Origin: CALODP01 sp942492055
GTDB lineage: Bacteria; Bacteroidota; Ignavibacteria; Ignavibacteriales; Melioribacteraceae
Assembly (NCBI GenBank): GCA_942492055.1
Contig: CALODP010000019.1
Span: 434,001-498,000, forward strand
Reading direction: 5' to 3'
Length of the DNA: 64,000 nucleotides
Part shown: positions 36,318 through 45,871 of the stretch, piece after piece
Layout of the letters: each line of letters begins with the position of its first letter
Position numbering within the stretch: the first letter of the stretch is position 1
The notes under the pieces: generated by a model
Told to the model about the DNA's origin: nothing
The model's input: only the letters and a program-made list of their open reading frames with translations
Database searches by the model: none
Program-made: the position numbers and the translations under genes

Positions 36318-36851
36318 TTACATCCCTTCCAGCATTTTTTGAAACTCAATTTCTGAAATTATATCCTTTGTGGATTGGAGTCGATCCAAATAAACCTTTC
36401 CCTCCAGATGATCAAATTCATGTTGAAATATCCTGGCCGGAAAATCCGATAATGTTTTTTCAAATTTTTCTCCATGAATATTAGTGTATTGTACCTCAAT
36501 CTCTTTGGACCGAGGAACAAACCCTCTTATCCCCGGAATACTTAAGCAACCTTCCCAATCGGAATTCATATCCGCCGAATAAGAAACGATTATCGGATTA
36601 ATCACAACTTCGGGAGCCATTAGTGGAGCGTTGGGATATCGTTTATTAGGTTTCGAGGCGATTATAAAAATATTTAATGAGGAGTAAACTTGTGGGCCGG
36701 CCAATCCGACACCATTGACTCGTTCCAATGAATAGAGCATATTATCAGCAAGCTTTCTGATATTGTGATCAATATTGTTAATTATTTCCGCATACTCACG
36801 TAATATCGGATTTCCCAACATTGCTATCGGTAAAAATTTATTCAGAATCAC
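36318..36851 (-). CDS. def: Peptide deformylase
   Basis: A 177-residue metalloenzyme that removes the formyl group from nascent N-terminal methionine. All three motifs are present: GVGLAGPQV, WEGCLSIPGIRG with the metal-binding Cys, and QHEFDHLEG with the two His and the catalytic Glu. Length is normal. The start overlaps the end of the TatD-like gene by 14 bases, so translation is coupled. Confidence 0.95.
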   Translation of the reverse strand: MILNKFLPIAMLGNPILREYAEIINNIDHNIRKLADNMLYSLERVNGVGLAGPQVYSSLNIFIIASKPNKRYPNAPLMAPEVVINPIIVSYSADMNSDWEGCLSIPGIRGFVPRSKEIEVQYTNIHGEKFEKTLSDFPARIFQHEFDHLEGKVYLDRLQSTKDIISEIEFQKMLEGM

Positions 36852-37623
36852 TAATCACCTCTTTGGTTGCTTCGGATAGAGGATAATTATTTCCTAAAAG
36901 TCTTCGGATATTTTCTTCAACAATATCGGTCATTTCACTTTCACCTTTTCCGATAAGGCTTCCCAATTTCTTCACTAGAAATCTTATATCCCACGGAGTC
37001 CCGTTTCTTTCCAAAACATTTTTCAATCGATCAGGATTATCTGTTTCGGTTAATAATTGAGCCGGAGGAATTTCCTTTATTGTTTTTTGAAAAGCGGAGT
37101 CCTCAAAAATATTCGGACCTGCGGAAAAGAAGGCTCCGAAATCCAAGAAGCGTTGTAAAGTTTTTTTCGTATGAGAGACATGACGAATAACAACCTTTTT
37201 TATCCTCGTCGATTCCAGATAATCAATCACTTCCTCATCAACGCCGTAAACGTTGATTACCAGAATTTTATTTTCCTCCTCAGCCGCATTTAGAAAATAC
37301 TCGAAAAGCTTTCTCTGATTGGCAATTTTCCCTTCGGAATCGCTAAAAGAATAATCGAGACCGGTTACTCCCAATATAGGGGCCTCCTTTACGTATTCTT
37401 GAAACTTATCCAACTTATCTGAAAACTCATGAGCGCTTCTGGGATGAATGCCGAATGAAGGGATTACAAAACCGGAACGTTTGGAAATATCCAGTATTTG
37501 CTGAAATGAAATAATATCAACGGAGCTACTGATGGTTAAAATTTCTTCTTCCTCAATTTCCAGAAGAAACTCCTCCAGCTTCTCTCCGTATCTGTTAAGG
37601 TGTGAATGGGCGTCAAGTAACAT
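36838..37623 (-). CDS. TatD-like protein with altered metal ligands
   Basis: A 261-residue TIM-barrel protein of the TatD family. DAHSHLN keeps the first metal pair and SFGIHPRS the next block, and LLTETDNP keeps the last Asp. But the usual GEIGLD is GVTGLDYSF (Glu lost) and the usual IHxR-type His is INVYG (Asn), so two expected metal ligands are missing. It may bind metals differently or have lost nuclease activity. A more complete TatD copy lies at 38445-39116. It overlaps def by 14 bases. Confidence 0.8.
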   Translation of the reverse strand: MLLDAHSHLNRYGEKLEEFLLEIEEEEILTISSSVDIISFQQILDISKRSGFVIPSFGIHPRSAHEFSDKLDKFQEYVKEAPILGVTGLDYSFSDSEGKIANQRKLFEYFLNAAEEENKILVINVYGVDEEVIDYLESTRIKKVVIRHVSHTKKTLQRFLDFGAFFSAGPNIFEDSAFQKTIKEIPPAQLLTETDNPDRLKNVLERNGTPWDIRFLVKKLGSLIGKGESEMTDIVEENIRRLLGNNYPLSEATKEVISDSE

Positions 37624-37714
37624 TTTATTCTCTTGATTCAGTGTTCCGGATTAATATAACATTTTCCATATAAATCATAACACAGAAAATCAAAAAGAAG
37701 TTTGCAAGAATTGG

Positions 37715-38434
37715 TTACTTCCCGAGAAGATCGTTTACAACAACCGAAGCACAGTAGCATCCGAATAGGGGAGGAAGATATGAAATCGTTCCGACCGCGC
37801 TTTTTTTGTTCCTTCCCTCTTCGGGGATAATGCTCTCTTTGACTACATCCTCAGTCGAAAAAACTACCTTCACCCCGGATCTGATTCCGAGTTTATGCAG
37901 CCTTTTACGAACCACTCTGGCCAAGGGACATTTGTAAGATTTTTTTATATCGGCAATACGAATTTGCATAGGATCGGTTTTGCCCCCCGCTCCCATTGAG
38001 CTTACGATCTTCACCCCTTTTTCCAAAGAGTGATAAATTAAATTAATCTTCGGCGCAAGTGTGTCTATCGCGTCAATTATGTAATCAAATTCCGGAGAAA
38101 TTATGTTTATCATTTCCTCATCGGTTACATAATTATTAATCGGAGTAACACTAATATTCGGATTGATGTCCAATATTCTGTCGCGCATTATTTCAGCTTT
38201 CGGTCGCCCCAAAGTACTATTTAATGCCATCAATTGTCTGTTGATATTTGATGGTTGATAAATATCCCCGTCGACTATTGTCATATTCCCAATACCTGCA
38301 CGAGCTAACTGTTCGGCAGCATAAGCACCTACGCCCCCCAGCCCTACAACCAACACATTAGTATCTTTAAATTTTCCAATTTGCTCTTCACCTATAAGCA
38401 AACTAGTGCGAGAAAGCCATTCCATAGTCATCAA
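37715..38434 (-). CDS. tcdA: tRNA threonylcarbamoyladenosine dehydratase (TcdA/CsdL-like)
   Basis: A 239-residue E1-like protein. VVGLGGVGAYAAEQLARAGI is the ATP-binding fold; the DGD block, NINRQLMAL and DAIDTLAPKINLI follow; and CPLARVVRKRLHKLGI is typical of TcdA. The enzyme cyclises t6A to ct6A at position 37 of ANN-decoding tRNAs. The first Met may be at 38434, 38431 or 38425. It lies ten bases after a TatD gene. Confidence 0.88.
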   Translation of the reverse strand: MMTMEWLSRTSLLIGEEQIGKFKDTNVLVVGLGGVGAYAAEQLARAGIGNMTIVDGDIYQPSNINRQLMALNSTLGRPKAEIMRDRILDINPNISVTPINNYVTDEEMINIISPEFDYIIDAIDTLAPKINLIYHSLEKGVKIVSSMGAGGKTDPMQIRIADIKKSYKCPLARVVRKRLHKLGIRSGVKVVFSTEDVVKESIIPEEGRNKKSAVGTISYLPPLFGCYCASVVVNDLLGK

Positions 38435-38444
38435 ATCCTAGTAA

Positions 38445-39116
38445 TCAAAAAACCCTTTTGTAATTTTCGAAAATAATCTCTTTCAGTTTAGAAATATCAA
38501 TTTTCCTGATTTCCGAAAAATTACGATAGATATCTTCGATGCTATGCTGATCTTCATCTGTTTCGAAAAAGATATTTTCAAGGGGAACAAATTTAATGAC
38601 GTTTTCCATTTTTTCCGAGGGATTAATTACCCGCTTGCCGAATGAAAGGAAACACCCCATCTTAACAACATGCTCTGCCGTTCGGAGATTTCCATTAAAC
38701 CCATGGAAAATCCATGGTTGTCTGAAACGAGATATCTTTCTGATTTGCAACAATTCGTTGAAGGCTTTCACACAGTGAAGTATGACGGTTCTGTTATACT
38801 TCTCGGCGATTGAGGCTTGTTTTAAAAATATCTCTTTTTGCTTTTCAAAGGACGTTGTCAACATTTTATCCACACCTATTTCTCCTACACACAGATGTGA
38901 ATAATTCTTTAAAACGCTCTCTAACTTCGATTTGTAACGATAGAAATCAAATTTATCCACATGCCATGGATGCATTCCAACCGAAAAATTGGAATTTTCC
39001 AATTGATCGATTTGATTTTCAATTTCTTGAAGAAAAAGATTCTTCACCGAAATAACATCATCAAAATGAAATTCCGAGTGAGAATGAACATCAATGAATT
39101 TAACCGAGTCTTCCAT
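38445..39116 (-). CDS. TatD-family metal-dependent hydrolase (intact motifs)
   Basis: A 223-residue TatD-family protein with a full ligand set: FIDVHSHSEF, SVGMHPWHV, CVGEIGVDK, VILHCVKAF, IFHGFNGN and FFETDE. These enzymes use two metal ions; TatD itself is a DNA/RNA exonuclease, but substrates vary. It is short for the family (about 260). Its stop is ten bases before tcdA, so the two are an operon. Confidence 0.88.
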   Translation of the reverse strand: MEDSVKFIDVHSHSEFHFDDVISVKNLFLQEIENQIDQLENSNFSVGMHPWHVDKFDFYRYKSKLESVLKNYSHLCVGEIGVDKMLTTSFEKQKEIFLKQASIAEKYNRTVILHCVKAFNELLQIRKISRFRQPWIFHGFNGNLRTAEHVVKMGCFLSFGKRVINPSEKMENVIKFVPLENIFFETDEDQHSIEDIYRNFSEIRKIDISKLKEIIFENYKRVF

Positions 39117-39182
39117 CAGTTCTAGTAATTAGTTATTTGTTTACTAAAGATAATTCTTTGTGAGAAAATTTTAAATACTTTT

Positions 39183-42053
39183 TTAGTATGAAATCACATC
39201 TATTATTTCATCGTGAATTCTTGGTCGAAAATCGATTATCTTTATATTGGCTCGCGTAGGATGAACTCGATTGGTAAGTAAAATAACAAACAATTCCCTT
39301 TCTCGATCACACCAAATCGATGTTCCCGTGAAACCTGTATGTCCGAAAGAATTAATAGAGAATTTCTCCCCGGCTGAGGAGTAGCCATCAAAAGTCTGAG
39401 TCCCCCATCCCAAAGCTCTATTCCCTTTATTTGTATTATTTCTAACCCATTCGTCAATAGTATTTGGCTTAAAGAATTGCGTGTTTTCTGATTTCCCATT
39501 GTTAAAATATAAGGAAACAATCTTAGCCAAATCCGAAGCACTCGAAAAGAGTCCTGCATGCCCGGCTACTCCTCCCATCGTATAAGCATTTTCATCGTGA
39601 GGGATTCCTTGAATTAATTGATTTCTGTAAATAGTATCTATTTCGGTTGGGACACATTCTTTCATTCGCTTTTTATCAGGTTTATAGAATGTATTCTTCA
39701 GACCGAGAGGTGAAAATAACCTATTCTCCAAAAACCTGTCTAGTGAAATTCCGGTAACTTTTTCAATAACAAACTGAAGGGCGATCATACTCAAATCACT
39801 GTAACGATACTTCTCTCCCGGGACCGATATTGGTTCCAGTTTCATAATATCATTATAGACTGAATCCTTGTTAAAACCCTTCGCGTAATATCTTTTGTAA
39901 GAAGGAAATCCAGCAGTGTGTGTAAGAAGGTTTCTTATTGTAATCTCTGTCTTACCGTTTTCTCCAAAAGCCGGGAGATACCTAACGACAGGAGCATCAA
40001 GCTCGAGTACTCCATGATCACACAAAATCATAGCCGCAGATGTGGTTCCGATAACTTTCGAGAGAGACGCCAAATCAAATAGAGTATTATTAGTAATTTT
40101 TGTTGAAGTTGAGTCATAAGTATAATGCCCGAAGGCTTTTTCGTAAATGATCTTCTTTTTATGTCCTATTAATAGTACTCCACCTGGAAAAACAGAATCT
40201 TTAACACCGGCTTGCATCAAAGAATCTATTCTTGAAAAATCGAAATAATCTTCTGAGGAATAATCTGGAATCAAATTGTTTTTTATTTCTCTGTGTTGCC
40301 CAAACCCGATCTTAAAAGAAGAATTAGGAATATTCACAGGAAGCTTTCCGCAGATTTTATTCTCACCCAGAATAGCCTTTAACATTGCTTCCTGAGAAAG
40401 CCTATTTGAGCTAAAAGAACATAAATATGATGGCGCTTCCGGAAAAGAAGTAAACAGATAAGGATTGCCAAAATTAAGAACCACAAAAGGTTTCTTCAAT
40501 TTGATCAGATCGTCAATCAATTTGAGCTGTCTTTCCGGCAACAAAAGATCATCTTGCCTAAAAGATGCTCCGTTATAAATAGCAAGAATTATAAGCTTCG
40601 CTTTCTTTGCGGCTTTTAGTGCCTTTGAGTAATCCCTTTTTCTCGAACCAATATTTAAGCGATATGATTTAAAATCTCCGAATCTTTCTTTTGCTATTTT
40701 TTCAAAATAATAAGGTTCTCTGATATTCCATCTATGTCTGGTATCACTAAATACAATGCATGCCGTTCTCTTGTAATCATTTGGGGAAAGAGGGATAAGT
40801 TGATTCTTATCCTTAACAAGAGTTACAGACTTTTCCGCAATATCCCTTGCTACTCTGTAATGCCATTTCATTGATAGAGTTTCTTTGGATGCTGAGCTAT
40901 CTACAAATCTTTTCTCATTTAACTTGAGCCACTCTTTAGCTGCCAAAACTTTTCTGACCGAACTATCAATTCTTGCTTCCGATATTTGATTTTCCAGAAC
41001 AGCATTATAAATACCCTCAATAGCCAACGAATCATATGCCGGGAACAAGACAATATCATTTCCCGCTAATAATGCTAATTTTGCGGCTTCATCTTGTTCG
41101 TAATGGTTGGTAATCGCATTCATATTCATGGCATCGGTAATAATCAGCCCGTCATACCTCATCTTCTCCCTTAGTAACCCTGTAATAATTTTGTGCGATA
41201 AAGTAGCCGGAAGAGTTGTATCCGGTTCGTAAGCGGGGACAGCCAAATGCCCAACCATAATAGATTTAACCTTAGACTTGATTGCCTCTCCAAAAGGTTT
41301 TAGATCTATTTCCTCAAATTGCTTTTTGGAAAGATTTATCAGAGGTAATTCTCTATGGCTATCAATATCTGTTGCTCCGTGCCCAGGAAAATGCTTGGCA
41401 GTGCATAACATTCCTCCTTCTTGCATTCCTTTTACAAAGGCTCCTCCATTCCAGGAGATGATCTCTTTGTCCTCGGAATAAGCTCGGATATTAATAACCG
41501 GATTTCGAAAATCATGATTAACATCCAGTAACGGAGCAAAATTAAGATGCACTCCCAATGCTCTTCCTTGTTCCGCAGTGACCTTTCCCATCAGATATGT
41601 CAAATAAGGATCATCCGCGGCCGCGATAGCCATATTATTTGGGAAATTGATAGCGTCATCGAATCTCATACCGGGTCCCCGTTCGAAATCGGAGGAGATA
41701 ATCAAAGGAATCTTCGCCATTCTCTGCAACCGGTTCATGATATCCACTTGAATTTCGGTATTCCCATTAAAAAGGATTAATCCTCCGACCTTATACTTAG
41801 AAACCAGCTTAACCAAACGCTGATAATCCTTGCTCCCTACAGTTGTATCATTTACGGAAGCATATGAAATAACTAACTGAGCACATTTTTCTTTTAATGA
41901 AAGATTAGCGAGAGTCTCTTCAACCCATTGGCTGTGGTCGTTCGATAGAATTTTATTTGAGGTATCAGTTTCGCTCCCTTTATTAGGGAGAATAAGAATC
42001 GGGAGCGAAACCAATAATAAGAAAATAGATATATTTTTATTTCCCCATAACAT
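39183..42053 (-). CDS. NagZ-like GH3 beta-N-acetylglucosaminidase fused to a serine beta-lactamase domain
   Basis: A 956-residue exported protein. The GH3 domain (about 40-400) has KHFPGHGATD (220-229), which marks the NagZ group with its His-containing acid/base loop, and LIITDAMNM with the nucleophile Asp near 307. A GH3 C-terminal sandwich (about 410-580) follows. The last part (about 600-950) is a class C beta-lactamase/DD-peptidase fold: SLSK (near 661), RYSD (near 749) and HTG (near 906). It probably cuts GlcNAc-MurNAc links in peptidoglycan turnover and acts on the peptide or an ester. It shares one base with the upstream transporter stop (TAATG). Confidence 0.93.
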   Translation of the reverse strand: MLWGNKNISIFLLLVSLPILILPNKGSETDTSNKILSNDHSQWVEETLANLSLKEKCAQLVISYASVNDTTVGSKDYQRLVKLVSKYKVGGLILFNGNTEIQVDIMNRLQRMAKIPLIISSDFERGPGMRFDDAINFPNNMAIAAADDPYLTYLMGKVTAEQGRALGVHLNFAPLLDVNHDFRNPVINIRAYSEDKEIISWNGGAFVKGMQEGGMLCTAKHFPGHGATDIDSHRELPLINLSKKQFEEIDLKPFGEAIKSKVKSIMVGHLAVPAYEPDTTLPATLSHKIITGLLREKMRYDGLIITDAMNMNAITNHYEQDEAAKLALLAGNDIVLFPAYDSLAIEGIYNAVLENQISEARIDSSVRKVLAAKEWLKLNEKRFVDSSASKETLSMKWHYRVARDIAEKSVTLVKDKNQLIPLSPNDYKRTACIVFSDTRHRWNIREPYYFEKIAKERFGDFKSYRLNIGSRKRDYSKALKAAKKAKLIILAIYNGASFRQDDLLLPERQLKLIDDLIKLKKPFVVLNFGNPYLFTSFPEAPSYLCSFSSNRLSQEAMLKAILGENKICGKLPVNIPNSSFKIGFGQHREIKNNLIPDYSSEDYFDFSRIDSLMQAGVKDSVFPGGVLLIGHKKKIIYEKAFGHYTYDSTSTKITNNTLFDLASLSKVIGTTSAAMILCDHGVLELDAPVVRYLPAFGENGKTEITIRNLLTHTAGFPSYKRYYAKGFNKDSVYNDIMKLEPISVPGEKYRYSDLSMIALQFVIEKVTGISLDRFLENRLFSPLGLKNTFYKPDKKRMKECVPTEIDTIYRNQLIQGIPHDENAYTMGGVAGHAGLFSSASDLAKIVSLYFNNGKSENTQFFKPNTIDEWVRNNTNKGNRALGWGTQTFDGYSSAGEKFSINSFGHTGFTGTSIWCDRERELFVILLTNRVHPTRANIKIIDFRPRIHDEIIDVISY

Positions 42054-43909
42054 TAGGGATTACCATTTTTTTCCGATTTTTTACCAAATTCAGGATCCAA
42101 AGGAATAAACTTAGTAATAATAAACGCAGGTATCGTAGCAAGCATTACCCATATAAAGAAATGCTGATAACCGATAAGCTCCTGCAACCAACCACTTATC
42201 ATTCCCGGAATCATCATTCCAAGAGCCATAAAGCCTGTAGCTATAGCAAAGTGGGCTGTTTTATGTTCTCCTTCGGAAGCGTAAATCATGTAAAGCATAT
42301 ATGCCGTAAAACCAAATCCATAGCCGAATTGTTCAATTGCAACACAAAGATTAATTAAGAAGAAAGAATCAGGTTGAGCATATGACAAATATATGTAAAC
42401 GGCGTTTGGTAAGTTTATAGATATCAACATTGGCCATAACCATTTCTTCAATCCATCTTTAGCCGCTACAAATCCTCCTAACAAACCGCCTAGAGTTAGT
42501 GCGATAATACCGACAGTTCCGTACACCAATCCGACTTCACCGGTTGTCAAACCTAGACCTCCAAGATCCCTTGCGTCCAATAGAAATGGAGAAGCTAACT
42601 TCACAAGCTGCGATTCTCCCAATCTGTATAGGAGTAAAAATCCGATAACAATTCCGACATGCTTCTTTTTGAAGAAAAGAAGGAATGTCTTTAAAAACTC
42701 TCCGAAGAAACTACCGTCGCCTTCTTTTACAGCCGGTTTATCTGATTTAGGATAAGGGAGAATAATTTTATGATATACGAAGAACACCATAAATAATCCC
42801 GCGAGAATTGCGAAAGTTAGAACCCATGATAAAGGAATATTTCCGGCTCTTCCGGCAAAAGCAGCAGTTGATGTTTTCTTCAGTTTAGGATCAAGTTGTA
42901 TCAAAGCATATGCCGGTTTATTCCAGTTTGCCTCATTGAAAACAAATCTGGTCCCTTCAATCAAACTTATACTCTTATCCCCAGCTTCCCATGAGAAATT
43001 AAATACAACTTCTTCACCGTCAACAGGTTTATTTGAGAGGTGAAAAGCTACTACGCCATAGTTTCCAATAGTATTTCCTGTAACAACAACTTTTTCCTCA
43101 GCGCCAAATGTATGCTTAATAAATACTTCAAAAAAGTTCAGTCCTTCGTCAGTACTTTCCTTTTTCTTTTCCTCATCTATGGTGTAAAAACCATTATTGA
43201 TATTCCATGATTTCACCATTGTGAGAACGGAATCATATTCCGCTTTAGTGATTGAGTTAGTTGAAATCACCAATTCAGCAGGGTCAGCGATTACACGGAG
43301 TTCCCCTTCCAAGGCATTATAATCGATTGAGTCAGGCTGAATAATTTGTACAATCTCCTTCTGACCATCAGTTTTTACGTCGAAATCAATTGCCGGTAGA
43401 CCGGTAGTACTTTCGAAATATCCGGCAAGAATAATCAATAATCCCTGTCCGGTAATCATAGCCAAACGATAAAAGGTACTTCTGATACCAACATAAAAAG
43501 CTTGTTCGTGCTCAGTAAGCCCGAGCATATAAAAACCATCCGCAGCAATATCATGAGTCGCGGAACTAAATGCCAAAAGCCAGAAAAAAGCTAAAGTATA
43601 TTGAAAAAAGTTCGGAGCCGGAATTGTAAAGGCAACACCCGCGAGCCCTGCTCCCACAATTAGTTGCATTACTATTATCCATAAACGCTTCGTTTTCAGG
43701 ATATCTACTACCGGACTCCAGAGAGGTTTTATTACCCACGGTAAATATAGCCAGCTTGTGTAAAGGGCAATGTCAGTATTTGAAATTCCCAATCTCTTAT
43801 ACATAATTACAGCAACGGTCATAACAACCACATAAGGGATGCCTTCCGCATAGTATAAGGATGGAACCCATGCCCACGGATTTCTCCAAGTTGATTTTTT
43901 GTTAGCCAT
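42053..43909 (-). CDS. AmpG-like MFS permease with a large inserted domain
   Basis: A 618-residue membrane protein. The start KSTWRNPWAWVPSLYYAEGI, then SWLYLPWVIKPLWSPVVD, matches the AmpG muropeptide permease subfamily of the major facilitator superfamily, as I recall it. Between helices (about residues 170-370) lies a soluble insert of about 200 residues with no recognised fold (it includes TKAEYDSVLTMVKSW and VVFNFSWEAGDKS). AmpG permeases import anhydro-muropeptides for recycling. Translation is coupled with the GH3 gene by TAATG, and a sugar kinase gene lies 51 bases upstream. The insert is unusual. Confidence 0.85.
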   Translation of the reverse strand: MANKKSTWRNPWAWVPSLYYAEGIPYVVVMTVAVIMYKRLGISNTDIALYTSWLYLPWVIKPLWSPVVDILKTKRLWIIVMQLIVGAGLAGVAFTIPAPNFFQYTLAFFWLLAFSSATHDIAADGFYMLGLTEHEQAFYVGIRSTFYRLAMITGQGLLIILAGYFESTTGLPAIDFDVKTDGQKEIVQIIQPDSIDYNALEGELRVIADPAELVISTNSITKAEYDSVLTMVKSWNINNGFYTIDEEKKKESTDEGLNFFEVFIKHTFGAEEKVVVTGNTIGNYGVVAFHLSNKPVDGEEVVFNFSWEAGDKSISLIEGTRFVFNEANWNKPAYALIQLDPKLKKTSTAAFAGRAGNIPLSWVLTFAILAGLFMVFFVYHKIILPYPKSDKPAVKEGDGSFFGEFLKTFLLFFKKKHVGIVIGFLLLYRLGESQLVKLASPFLLDARDLGGLGLTTGEVGLVYGTVGIIALTLGGLLGGFVAAKDGLKKWLWPMLISINLPNAVYIYLSYAQPDSFFLINLCVAIEQFGYGFGFTAYMLYMIYASEGEHKTAHFAIATGFMALGMMIPGMISGWLQELIGYQHFFIWVMLATIPAFIITKFIPLDPEFGKKSEKNGNP

Positions 43910-43960
43910 GTTAAGTCAATTTCCTTGAATTTAATCTTTCTTTAAATTTCTGCGCTTTCT

Positions 43961-44884
43961 CTAGTTTTTGGCGGCATCAATAGCCATAAGCACAGCACCA
44001 AGAGCGGGTTCCTTTTCCGCTTCCACGATTTCAACATCGGAAAATAATTCTTTTACCTTGTTGTTAAATGTTTTGGCGTAAAAGTTATCGGTTGTAATGG
44101 TACCGCCGATCGGTGAAATGAGTAGTTTTTCTTCATTTAAAGTTTCTTTCATAGCTTTAATATGAAGAACCAATTCGTTTACTTCCTCTTCAACTATTAT
44201 TTTGCAAATGTTATCTCCTTCCTCGGCGCTTTCAACAACCAAAGGAGAAACAGAGGCAATATCAAATCCGTTTTTATAGATTTCGATAATCAACTGTGCC
44301 GAATCGGCTATTCCGAATTGTTCTTTCAATTTGGAGGTTAATACTGTTTCTTCTCCTCTGCCATCGTATGCTTTGGATACTGCAATCAGACCTTGTTTTC
44401 CCAAAGCATAGCCACTTCCCTGATCGCCGATAAAACGGCCGAATCCACCGACTCTGTGAATATTTCCGGAATTATCTTTTCCAAACATAATTGAACCGGT
44501 TCCTGCAATTAGAATGCTCCCAGGTTTTCCGGAGAAAGAACCTTCCAATGCGATTCTGGCATCACTTTCAACTCGGAATATTTTGAAAGAATAACCTCTT
44601 TCCTTAGCGTATTTTGTGAACCCTTCTTCTAATCTTTCTGCGTCGGAACGTCTACCGGCGCCGGTTGTGCCAATCAATACAGCCTCAATAGCCTCCACAC
44701 TTATTTTAGCTTTCTCAACACACTCAAGAATAAGATTCAACAATGTCTCGGAAACCTTCTCCGTTCCTTGCAATAAAAACGTAGACGGTCCTCCTTTACA
44801 TTCGTGTAAAGGGCGTAGATTTTCATCGGTCAGAACACATTTTGTCTTTGTTCCGCCTCCATCCATACCTATGTAATATTTCAT
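43961..44884 (-). CDS. BadF/BadG-family sugar kinase (GlcNAc/MurNAc-kinase-like)
   Basis: A 307-residue ASKHA kinase: GMDGGGTKTKCVL (phosphate 1), LIAGTGSIMFG (phosphate 2) and VGGFGRFIGDQGSG, all seen in N-acetylglucosamine kinases of the BadF/BadG/BcrA type. It probably phosphorylates GlcNAc or MurNAc released by the adjacent GH3 enzyme. It is first in a minus-strand run that continues through the transporter and GH3 genes. Substrate assignment is by context. Confidence 0.85.
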   Translation of the reverse strand: MKYYIGMDGGGTKTKCVLTDENLRPLHECKGGPSTFLLQGTEKVSETLLNLILECVEKAKISVEAIEAVLIGTTGAGRRSDAERLEEGFTKYAKERGYSFKIFRVESDARIALEGSFSGKPGSILIAGTGSIMFGKDNSGNIHRVGGFGRFIGDQGSGYALGKQGLIAVSKAYDGRGEETVLTSKLKEQFGIADSAQLIIEIYKNGFDIASVSPLVVESAEEGDNICKIIVEEEVNELVLHIKAMKETLNEEKLLISPIGGTITTDNFYAKTFNNKVKELFSDVEIVEAEKEPALGAVLMAIDAAKN

Positions 44885-45174
44885 TCTGATCCCAAATATA
44901 TTTGAACGGACAATATAATAGCTCGAAAAATAGCAAAAAATTAAAGAATAAAAAAGACATCGTTGTATCGATTACCCCTTATGAATTCCTTTTCACGAAC
45001 GATTCAAAGTGAGACACTGTTTAGTTTTATAGGGCATTATTAGAAACTATTACTCGGTTTTGCGAGTATTGTAGAAGTTTTTTTGGAACAGATTTTGTTT
45101 TCTTTCAATAATTATATTTATATTCATTAAATTTCGGTAAATGAGGGTAGGGGTTACTTTCCATTTATTCTATT

Positions 45175-45852
45175 ATGAAAACTATAACTATAAAAATGAT
45201 ATTCTTAACCGGATTACTATGCGTGAATTCCACCATCCTTTCTCAAGGGAAAGAGGAACCGAACTATAAGAAAAACCCGAATTACGAGAGATTAACTGAA
45301 ATGTTCAGCATGTATAAGACGAAAAAGGCTGAAATTGTTTTCTTTGGTAATTCATTAACACATGGCGCAGATTGGAGCGAATTGTTAGGTCGTGACGGAG
45401 TTGTGGGGCGTGGAATTCCCAGCGATGTTACGGAAGGAATGCTTAACAGAATTAAGCAGGTGATCTCACTAAAACCTAAAATTTGTTTCGTTATGGCCGG
45501 AATAAACGATATTTACAATTGGACTCCGGTGGAGGAGATTTATAGCAATTATGTCAGAATAATAGGTCTTCTAAAGGCTAACGGAATTACTCCAGTTATT
45601 CAGTCAACTTTATTTGCCGGCGAAAAATGGCCTCAAGCTGCCAACAGGAACAAAGAAGTAATCAAATTAAATTCTGTTCTGAGAAAATTTGCGATATCAA
45701 ACCAAATTGAATTTATCGACCTGAATAAGCGTTTAACAGATAACGGTTTTCTGAAAAATGTTTATACCTGGGATGGCGTTCATCTGAATGCCCGAGGCTA
45801 CAGAATATGGGCCGGTGAAATTGATACTTTTTTGAAAAAAAATAATTTATGA
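45175..45852 (+). CDS. Secreted SGNH/GDSL hydrolase
   Basis: A 225-residue exported protein. Signal peptide MKTITIKMIFLTGLL; block I is VFFGNSLTHG (Ser nucleophile), block III is VMAGINDIYN, and block V is TWDGVHLNARGY (Asp and His). These enzymes act on ester or acyl groups of sugars, lipids or peptidoglycan. It lies 19 bases before a second SGNH-like gene and starts the acylation cassette. The 290-base gap on its left (44885-45174), between divergent genes, shows no further gene. Confidence 0.87.
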   Translation: MKTITIKMIFLTGLLCVNSTILSQGKEEPNYKKNPNYERLTEMFSMYKTKKAEIVFFGNSLTHGADWSELLGRDGVVGRGIPSDVTEGMLNRIKQVISLKPKICFVMAGINDIYNWTPVEEIYSNYVRIIGLLKANGITPVIQSTLFAGEKWPQAANRNKEVIKLNSVLRKFAISNQIEFIDLNKRLTDNGFLKNVYTWDGVHLNARGYRIWAGEIDTFLKKNNL

Positions 45853-45871
45853 TATATATGAGGGATGACTT

